NCBI GenBank assembly: GCA_002432555.1
Contig: DJFO01000402.1
Location: 245 to 6,440, forward strand
DNA: 6,196 nt
Source: Marinagarivorans sp. UBA5870
GTDB taxonomy: Bacteria > Pseudomonadota > Gammaproteobacteria > Pseudomonadales > Cellvibrionaceae
Direction of reading: 5' to 3'
Shown: positions 1 through 4,160 of the stretch, piece after piece
How positions within the stretch are numbered: position 1 is the first letter of the stretch
Layout of the letters: each line of letters starts with the position of its first letter
Position numbers and translations under genes: made by a program
Notes under the pieces: generated by a model
Seen by the model: the letters and a program-made list of their open reading frames with translations, nothing else
Told to the model about the DNA's origin: nothing
Database searches by the model: none

Positions 1-545
1 TGCATGGCCTGCGGCGATTTATCAAACAGGGCGCGGTCACCCTCGCCGCGCATCAAGGCGAAATTGTGTTCATCCCCCGTCTGCTGATAAATCACGCCGG
101 ATAATTCCCGTTCGCTGGCGCTCAGTTTTTTGCGGGCGAGACTGCGCTCGATTTGCCGCAGGCACCGCTCGATCAATTCCCCGCGGCGGGTCTGCAGAGC
201 GAAATAGGATTGGGCAAACGCGATCTCCGGTTTACGCGGGTCGCCATTCTGGGCGATGAGATAACAGGCGTAGCGGGTGAGGAGCATGTCCTCGACCTCG
301 CGGCGTTCGCTATTGCCGAGTTCGACGGTTTTATTCACCTCGGCAAAATGATCGCTGATCATCTGGCCGGAAGTGTCGCAGATGATTTTCGCCTGGGCTA
401 CGGCCGTCTCTCTGAAATATGACCAATCCATATAGCCTAAGAGGTGCTGGAGATCGCGGGCCAACCAATATTCCAGCCCAGTCTCCGTGCGCTGGGCGTG
501 GGATTCAAACGCTTCGATGAGATAGTGAATTTGCTGGGCTTTCAT
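1..545 (-). CDS. dinD: DinD-like DNA-damage-inducible protein, C-terminus cut by window edge
   Basis: The first 181 codons of a gene reading leftward off the window; the ATG is at 545-543. The protein begins MKAQQIHYLIEAFESHAQ. It continues with features I recognise from the DinD family: YWLARDLQHLLGY (residues 26-38), DHFAEV (65-70), the block RYACYLIAQNGDPRKPEIAFA (91-111), SYFALQTRR (113-121), and ELSGVIYQQTGDEHNFALMRGEGDRALF (147-174). E. coli DinD is about 270 residues, so roughly a third is missing because of the window boundary; there is no internal stop. In E. coli, dinD is an SOS gene and its product restrains RecA filaments after strand pairing; that role is transferred here by similarity only. 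The N-terminal half resembles the Bro-N type fold found in phage antirepressors. The ribosome binding site is weak: only AGG about 12 nt upstream. The start is supported by the family-typical N-terminus. No CTGT-N8-ACAG LexA box lies in the 160 bp upstream, so SOS control is not shown by the sequence. Confidence 0.9.
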   Translation of the reverse strand, partial: MKAQQIHYLIEAFESHAQRTETGLEYWLARDLQHLLGYMDWSYFRETAVAQAKIICDTSGQMISDHFAEVNKTVELGNSERREVEDMLLTRYACYLIAQNGDPRKPEIAFAQSYFALQTRRGELIERCLRQIERSLARKKLSASERELSGVIYQQTGDEHNFALMRGEGDRALFDKSPQAM

Positions 546-583
546 AGGGGCGCCGCCTGTCGTTAAGGATCTAGATCACGAAA

Positions 584-634
584 GGGAACCGATGAATTCT
601 GCCTGACGGGTTCCCGATACACCCCCGTGAACCC
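584..634 (-). promoter_or_regulatory. Three mutually complementary arms in the dinD leader region
   Basis: Between tetR and dinD, GGGAACC (584-590) is complementary to GGTTCCC (609-615), and GGGTTC (608-613) is complementary to GAACCC (629-634). Read in the dinD direction, the middle arm can pair with either the upstream arm (15-nt loop) or the downstream arm (18-nt loop), but not with both. This could be a pair of alternative leader hairpins or a cluster of GAAC/GTTC protein-binding half-sites. The arms are short (6-7 bp) and the loops long, so chance is a real alternative. The rest of 546-705 shows no gene and no convincing promoter or terminator. Confidence 0.3.
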
Positions 635-705
635 AACGATGGTGGGCTTCGCTACCAACAAAATCCACCAAAAAATTCCGCGGGTTGGCATTTTGGCGGG
701 CGAGC

Positions 706-1323
706 TCATCTGCCGTCGCGGCGGTTCTCCGCGAGCCCCGTCACGAATCGCTCGAGCACCGCTTCCACCAGCGGGGCCGCACCCTCCTCCGGTGCCGCCA
801 AGGTGCCGTCGATCAACAGCATGGCCAGCCCGTGCACCAGCGCCCAAGCGGCGATGTTTACCACTTCGGTCTCCATCTCGGCGCGCTCGCCAAGTACCGC
901 GATCACCGCCTGTTTTACCGGCTCGTAAGAGCCATGTTTTGCCTCCTCCACCAGCCTGTGGCCGCGCCAGTCGGCGACGCCCGCGCCGAACATCAAGCGA
1001 TATAACTGCGGATGCCCGCGGGCAAAGCTCACATAGGCCGAGCCGATTGCGACAATTTGTGCGGAAGGTGTCGACGCTTTTCCAGCGGCATCGGCCTGCG
1101 CCGCCGTCAGTGCGGCGAAGCCGTCCGCCGCGAGTGTCGCAAGCAATTCGGTCTTATCGGGGAAGTGATTATAGGGCGCCGTCTGGGACACCCCTGCGGC
1201 ACGGGCAAGGGCGCGCAGAGAAATGCCTTCGGGCCCATCGCGCTCCAACAACTCTGCCGCGGCGGTGAGCAAGGCGCTGCGCAGGTCGCCATGGTGATAA
1301 CTCGTGCGAGATTTTTTGGGCAT
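706..1323 (-). CDS. TetR-family transcriptional repressor with WHG-type C-terminal domain
   Basis: A 205-residue one-domain-plus-ligand-domain repressor of normal TetR length. Residues 9-70 form the TetR DNA-binding three-helix unit: HHGDLRSALLTAAAELLERDG, then ISLRALARAAGVSQTAPYNHFPDKTELLATLA, where VSQTAPYNHF (45-54) covers the recognition helix and the family YxHF motif. The C-terminal half carries LYRLMF (108-113) and WALVHGLAMLLIDG (160-173), the signature of the WHG (TetR_C_33) ligand domain. Its ligand is unknown. I chose ATG at 1323, which gives the MPKKSRTSYHHGDL start; a GTG five codons upstream (1338) is in frame, but neither start has a good Shine-Dalgarno sequence. The gene is divergent from the SDR reductase at 1409, the usual arrangement when such a repressor controls a neighbouring enzyme and itself. 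Stop is TGA at 708-706. Confidence 0.93.
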   Translation of the reverse strand: MPKKSRTSYHHGDLRSALLTAAAELLERDGPEGISLRALARAAGVSQTAPYNHFPDKTELLATLAADGFAALTAAQADAAGKASTPSAQIVAIGSAYVSFARGHPQLYRLMFGAGVADWRGHRLVEEAKHGSYEPVKQAVIAVLGERAEMETEVVNIAAWALVHGLAMLLIDGTLAAPEEGAAPLVEAVLERFVTGLAENRRDGR

Positions 1324-1340
1324 ATTGACAGTGAACACAT
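1322..1340. promoter_or_regulatory. Degenerate second operator copy
   Basis: ATATTGACAGTGAA (1322-1335) repeats ATATTAACAGTGTA (1361-1374) with 12 of 14 bases identical, offset by 39 bp. Its dyad symmetry about G1331 is poor (about five of nine pairs). It overlaps the -35 box and the tetR start region. It may be a lower-affinity second TetR site; the 39-bp offset, near four helical turns, would place both sites on about the same DNA face. Confidence 0.35.
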
Positions 1341-1352
1341 CCGTCGGTTAAG
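1325..1352 (+). promoter_or_regulatory. Candidate promoter for the SDR reductase
   Basis: A perfect -35 consensus TTGACA lies at 1325-1330. With a 16-bp spacer it is followed by GTTAAG (1347-1352), a weak -10 with three of six consensus bases. Transcription would start near 1360, at the left edge of the palindromic operator candidate, leaving a leader of about 50 nt before the ATG at 1409. The -35 is convincing and the -10 is not, so this is a prediction. Confidence 0.45.
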
Positions 1353-1360
1353 GTCAGCCG

Positions 1361-1379
1361 ATATTAACAGTGTAAATAT
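1361..1379. promoter_or_regulatory. Palindromic TetR operator candidate
   Basis: The 19-bp sequence ATATTAACAGTGTAAATAT is a dyad centred on G1370 with eight of nine base pairs symmetric; the only mismatch is 1366/1374. The TTnACAnTGTnAA core resembles operators of many TetR-family repressors. It lies between tetR and the reductase, downstream of the TTGACA box. It also overlaps a possible minus-strand -10 (TAATAT, 1366-1361), so occupancy could block both genes. Site and position are seen; binding by the adjacent TetR protein is inferred. Confidence 0.6.
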
Positions 1380-1390
1380 TGAGCCGGCAA
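1361..1390 (-). promoter_or_regulatory. Possible tetR promoter
   Basis: Reading leftward, TTGCCG (1390-1385, four of six matches to the -35 consensus) and TAATAT (1366-1361) are separated by 18 bp. This would start tetR transcription near 1354, about 30 nt before its ATG. The -10 lies inside the palindromic operator candidate, which fits autorepression. The elements are imperfect and AT-rich sequence here makes chance matches likely. Confidence 0.3.
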
Positions 1391-1395
1391 TTGCC

Positions 1396-1403
1396 GGAGG
1401 AGG
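1396..1403 (+). promoter_or_regulatory. Strong ribosome binding site setting the reductase start
   Basis: GGAGGAGG sits 5 nt before the ATG at 1409 and closely matches the anti-Shine-Dalgarno complement. It decides between that ATG and an in-frame TTG at 1379 that would add ten residues with no ribosome binding site. Confidence 0.85.
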
Positions 1404-1408
1404 CGTTT

Positions 1409-2434
1409 ATGTCCGGTGGTGAAACTGTATTGGTTACGGGTGCAACAGGCTACATTGCCCAATGGTGCCTGGTTGAATTGCTGCAGCGGGGTTATCAGGT
1501 TCGGGCGAGCGTGCGCGACGCGGGGCGGGCGGCAGAAGTTTGCGCGCTAGTGGCCGCCGCGGGCGGCGATGTGCAGCGCCTGTCGCTGGTGATTCTAGAT
1601 TTGGAAAACGACCGCGGCTGGGCAACGGCGGTCGCGGGTTGTACTTACGTGTTGCACGTTGCATCGCCCTTTCCAGCCACTTCACCCGCGGACGACAACG
1701 AGCTGATTCGACCCGCGCGCGAAGGAACCCTGCGCGTACTGCGCCACGCGGTTACCGCGAGTGTGCGCCGCGTCGTGCTCACCTCCTCCTCGGCCGCTAT
1801 GGCCTATGCGCCGGGTCGACCCGAGCGGGTGGACGAAGCGGCTTGGACCGACGTGCAGGCGCTGGACGTCACCGCTTACACCCGCTCGAAAACGCTCGCC
1901 GAACGGGCGGCCTGGGATTTTATGGATTCGATAAAAACCGCCACGACCCTCACAACCATCGCGCCTAACACAGTCATAGGGCCGGTGCTGGATAAACGCA
2001 CTTCCTATTCCGTCGATAGTATTCGCCGCCTGCTTGATGGTTCGGCTCCGGCGGTGCCGAATTTCGGGTTTTCGCTCGTTGATGTGCGAGATATTGCCCA
2101 ACTGCACCTGCGCGCCATGACGAGCGCGCCGGCCGCCGGCCAGCGTATTCTCGGTGCGGGCACATTTTTGTGGTATGCGGAGGTCGCGGCCATTCTGCGC
2201 GCGCGCCTCGGCCCCGCCGCACGCAAAGTCCCGCGGTACACTTTGCCGAATTCCCTGGTGCGATTGCTCGCGCGCTTCGACAAATCCCTCAAACCTATAC
2301 TGCCGGAGCTCGGCGTGCGGCGAACTTACTCCGGCGAGCTGGCGCAGCGCCTGCTGCAGTGGTCGCCGCGCCCGGTGGAAGAGACCATCGTGGCCTGTGC
2401 GGAGAGTTTGCTGCGCAGGGGATTGGTCGGTTGA
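1409..2434 (+). CDS. Extended SDR: NAD(P)-dependent aldehyde/dihydroflavonol-4-reductase-like enzyme
   Basis: A 341-residue cytoplasmic oxidoreductase of the NAD-dependent epimerase/dehydratase fold, normal in length. The Rossmann dinucleotide motif VTGATGYIAQ is at residues 9-18. The end of beta-2, VRASVRD (31-37), carries an Arg that in this family favours NADPH. LDL at 63-65 matches the conserved Asp that contacts the adenine. VLHVASPF (81-88) is typical of the dihydroflavonol-4-reductase/cinnamoyl-CoA reductase/bacterial aldehyde reductase branch. Catalytic residues are visible: Ser in LTSSSAAM (124-131), Tyr157 and Lys161 in AYTRSK. The probable reaction is NADPH-dependent reduction of an aldehyde or ketone; the substrate cannot be read from sequence. 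It is divergent from the TetR gene and is probably its main target. It ends 10 bp from the convergent amidase stop. Bacterial relatives are often annotated simply as aldehyde reductase or epimerase. Confidence 0.93.
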   Translation: MSGGETVLVTGATGYIAQWCLVELLQRGYQVRASVRDAGRAAEVCALVAAAGGDVQRLSLVILDLENDRGWATAVAGCTYVLHVASPFPATSPADDNELIRPAREGTLRVLRHAVTASVRRVVLTSSSAAMAYAPGRPERVDEAAWTDVQALDVTAYTRSKTLAERAAWDFMDSIKTATTLTTIAPNTVIGPVLDKRTSYSVDSIRRLLDGSAPAVPNFGFSLVDVRDIAQLHLRAMTSAPAAGQRILGAGTFLWYAEVAAILRARLGPAARKVPRYTLPNSLVRLLARFDKSLKPILPELGVRRTYSGELAQRLLQWSPRPVEETIVACAESLLRRGLVG

Positions 2435-2444
2435 GGACCTTCGC

Positions 2445-4025
2445 CTACCGCTGGATTTCTTCCCCCGCCAAGGGCGGCGTGCTCTTCGGCACCCGGCGAT
2501 TTTGGGTCACCGCCTCGAACCCGCTCGCGAGTTTAATTAAAGTGGGTTCGCTCCATGGACGGCCGAGAATTTCCAGGCCGACCGGCAAACCCTTGGGCGT
2601 AAATCCCATGGGTACGATCAGCGCGGGCAGGCCGGTGTTGGGGCTTAATTGGTTGGGGGTATATTGGCGCTCGGCGTCGTTGCGCGGACCAATTTTTAGC
2701 GGACCGGCCAGTTTGTGCGGAAAAATCAGCGCGTCCAACTGGTAGCGGTCCATCAGCGTTATCACCATATCGCGCAGGGCGATGCGCCCTTCGAGCGTCG
2801 CGCGGTAAGCGGGATCGCGATCGAGATTGATTGGATTTTTGAGGGCTTCCACGTCGTTTGGCCGAGTGGGTACGCCCGGGTGATTGAGCAGCAATTGTGC
2901 GGCGTTTTTGAAGGGATAATCCGGCCCCTGCCGCGCCAGGTAAGCATCGATGGCGGCGATGCGCTCGTAACGGCTGGGGGAGCCGTTGTTATTGAGGTAA
3001 TTGACGAGGTCGATATTCAAAGCAACGGGTTCGAATACTTTCGCTCCGTGGTCGGAAAAAACCTTTATGGCATTTTTTGCGAGTTCCACAACCTGCGGAT
3101 CGACCGGGCTAAAATCCCAGGCTTCTTTCAACACCCCCACGCGGGCGCCCTGCAAACCGGATTTATCGAGAAAACTCACGTAGGGCGCCGCGGGCATTTT
3201 GCCCAGGCTGTTGGCGGTCCACAGATCCGCGCTGTCGAACCCGGCCACTACGTCCAAAGTCACTGCGAGGTCGTACATATTGTGCGCCATGGGGCCGCCG
3301 CGCTCGCCGGTAATATAGCTCCACATTTGCCCGGCGCGGCTGATCAGACCGGAGGTGGTGGAAAGACCGTACAGGTTGCTGTCGCTGGTGGGTGTGCGTA
3401 TGGAAAAACCGGTTTCGCTGCCGAGACCAATAGTGCCGAAGTGGGCGGCCAGCCCCGCTCCCGTGCCGGCGCTCGACCAGCCGGGCGTTCGGTCCAGGGC
3501 GAAAGGATTGAGGGTGGAGCCGCCGAGGGTGCTGCTCGCCATTGTATCCGGCTGGGCGTACCAATCGCTCTGGTTAACTTTTGCAAGAATAAGGGCCCCC
3601 GCATCGCGCAGCCGTTTCACCATAGTGGCGTCCTGCGCGGGGATGACGCCTCTAAGCGGCAAATAACCGCCGGTGGTCGGCATATCGTAAGTGTCGAACA
3701 CGTCCTTCACGATCACGGGGATGCCGTGCAGCGGCGAGCGTGAACCTTTCTCCTTGCGCTCTTTATCCAGCGCTCGCGCAATTTCCAAGGCATTGGGATT
3801 GAGCGCGAGCACGGCATTTATTTTGGGCCCGTGTTTATCGTAGGCGTCGATGCGCGCGAAGTACATATTCACCAACGCTTCAGCGCTGAGCGTGCCCTGA
3901 TCCATAGCGGCGCTGAGGTCGGCGATGCTCGCCTCCGTCAGTTGCACTGGGGCCGCAACAGGCAGTGCCGCCCATAGGCTGAGCACACCACCGAGTAACA
4001 CATTGCCGAATTTTACCTTTGCCAT
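2445..4025 (-). CDS. Exported amidase-signature hydrolase (526 aa)
   Basis: An amidase-signature (AS) family serine hydrolase, expected to cleave a C-N amide bond outside the cytoplasm. The N-terminus MAKVKFGNVLLGGVLSLWAALPVAA is a signal peptide with likely cleavage near residue 25. The Lys-cisSer-Ser triad is present: Lys107 in PVIVKD, Ser184 in GWSSAG, Ser208 in GSETGFSIRTP; the two Ser are 24 residues apart, as in mammalian FAAH. The usual GGSSGG and TDTGGSIR loops are altered, with Trp183 and Phe207 in place of Gly. The family C-terminus is intact (GLPALIVPMGFTPKGLPVGLEILGRPWSEPTLIKLASGFE, 465-504). ATG at 4025 is chosen because the signal peptide starts there and GGAGA (4038-4034) lies 8 nt upstream; in-frame extension to 4109 would add a Pro/Arg-rich stretch before the signal. 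It is divergent from the larger amidase and convergent with the reductase. The substrate is unknown; it is not a GatA, which would be cytoplasmic and sit with gatB/gatC. Confidence 0.93.
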   Translation of the reverse strand: MAKVKFGNVLLGGVLSLWAALPVAAPVQLTEASIADLSAAMDQGTLSAEALVNMYFARIDAYDKHGPKINAVLALNPNALEIARALDKERKEKGSRSPLHGIPVIVKDVFDTYDMPTTGGYLPLRGVIPAQDATMVKRLRDAGALILAKVNQSDWYAQPDTMASSTLGGSTLNPFALDRTPGWSSAGTGAGLAAHFGTIGLGSETGFSIRTPTSDSNLYGLSTTSGLISRAGQMWSYITGERGGPMAHNMYDLAVTLDVVAGFDSADLWTANSLGKMPAAPYVSFLDKSGLQGARVGVLKEAWDFSPVDPQVVELAKNAIKVFSDHGAKVFEPVALNIDLVNYLNNNGSPSRYERIAAIDAYLARQGPDYPFKNAAQLLLNHPGVPTRPNDVEALKNPINLDRDPAYRATLEGRIALRDMVITLMDRYQLDALIFPHKLAGPLKIGPRNDAERQYTPNQLSPNTGLPALIVPMGFTPKGLPVGLEILGRPWSEPTLIKLASGFEAVTQNRRVPKSTPPLAGEEIQR

Positions 4026-4033
4026 GGAACGGG

Positions 4034-4038
4034 TCTCC
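4034..4038 (-). promoter_or_regulatory. Ribosome binding site supporting the 4025 start
   Basis: GGAGA on the minus strand, 8 nt before the ATG at 4025. It supports the shorter start that places the signal peptide at the N-terminus. Confidence 0.65.
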
Positions 4039-4060
4039 GCCGCGAATTTCTTGTTTAGAC

Positions 4061-4078
4061 GCCGGCGCGGCCGCCGGC
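4061..4078. repeat. GC-rich perfect inverted repeat between the amidases
   Basis: GCCGGCG (4061-4067) and CGCCGGC (4072-4078) form a perfect 7-bp all-GC stem around the loop CGGC. No T-run follows on either strand, so it is not an intrinsic terminator. On the minus strand it would sit in the 5' leader of the 526-aa amidase, about 36 nt before its ATG. It could be an operator or an mRNA hairpin; GC-rich sequence also produces such dyads by chance. Confidence 0.4.
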
Positions 4079-4114
4079 CCCACCTCGACTGCGGCGCGGG
4101 TGGGGGCAATCGGC

Positions 4115-4137
4115 AAAAAAACCGTCTTGGAAAGACG
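4115..4137 (-). terminator. Terminator-like hairpin with T7 tract, minus strand
   Basis: Read leftward, CGTCTT (4137-4132), loop TCC, AAGACG (4128-4123), one G, then seven T (4121-4115) match the plan of an intrinsic terminator, although the 6-bp stem is short and half AT. No minus-strand gene lies upstream of it: it sits between two divergent amidase genes. It could stop antisense transcription coming from the plus-strand amidase, act as an attenuator in the leader of the minus-strand amidase if that promoter is farther upstream, or be a protein-binding dyad. On the plus strand the same dyad lies 23 nt before the GTG at 4161. Confidence 0.45.
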
Positions 4138-4151
4138 CGTCGCCTCGTGAT

Positions 4152-4155
4152 AGGA
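4152..4155 (+). promoter_or_regulatory. Ribosome binding site for the GTG start at 4161
   Basis: AGGA lies 5 nt before the GTG. With no nearby in-frame ATG ahead of the signal peptide, it supports the GTG start. Confidence 0.6.
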
Positions 4156-4160
4156 ATTCT

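Noticed and set aside
153..422. Small plus-strand open frame (89 codons) inside the dinD region
   Set aside because: The minus strand encodes an uninterrupted DinD-like protein across this stretch, so the frame is a shadow.
557..572. CTGT near the dinD start as half of a LexA box
   Set aside because: The position where ACAG is required reads ATCT, so the box is not formed.
627..1268. Open frame (213 codons) on the plus strand, antisense to tetR
   Set aside because: The product is almost entirely Pro/Arg/Ser-rich, while the opposite strand encodes a clear TetR protein.
1379..1408. Earlier TTG start for the reductase
   Set aside because: No ribosome binding site precedes it, and the GGAGGAGG site sits between it and the ATG at 1409.
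2465..2477. CCGCC/GGCGG dyad just past the reductase stop as a terminator
   Set aside because: The stem is only 5 bp, no T-run follows on either strand, and the sequence is coding for the amidase C-terminus.
2170..2745. Plus-strand open frame (191 codons) spanning the reductase end and the amidase end
   Set aside because: It overlaps two well-supported genes in other frames and has no recognisable motif.
2715..3743. Long open frame (342 codons) on the plus strand, antisense to the 526-aa amidase
   Set aside because: The opposite frame encodes a clear amidase with its full catalytic triad. The antisense product has no recognisable domain and is a GC-bias shadow.
4026..4109. N-terminal extension of the 526-aa amidase upstream of the ATG at 4025
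   Set aside because: It would put a Pro/Arg-rich stretch before an otherwise normal signal peptide and would ignore the GGAGA site placed for the 4025 start.
4127..4156. TTGGAA and TAGGAA with 18-bp spacing as a promoter for the 669-aa amidase
   Set aside because: The -10 would overlap the ribosome binding site and place the transcript start inside the coding region.
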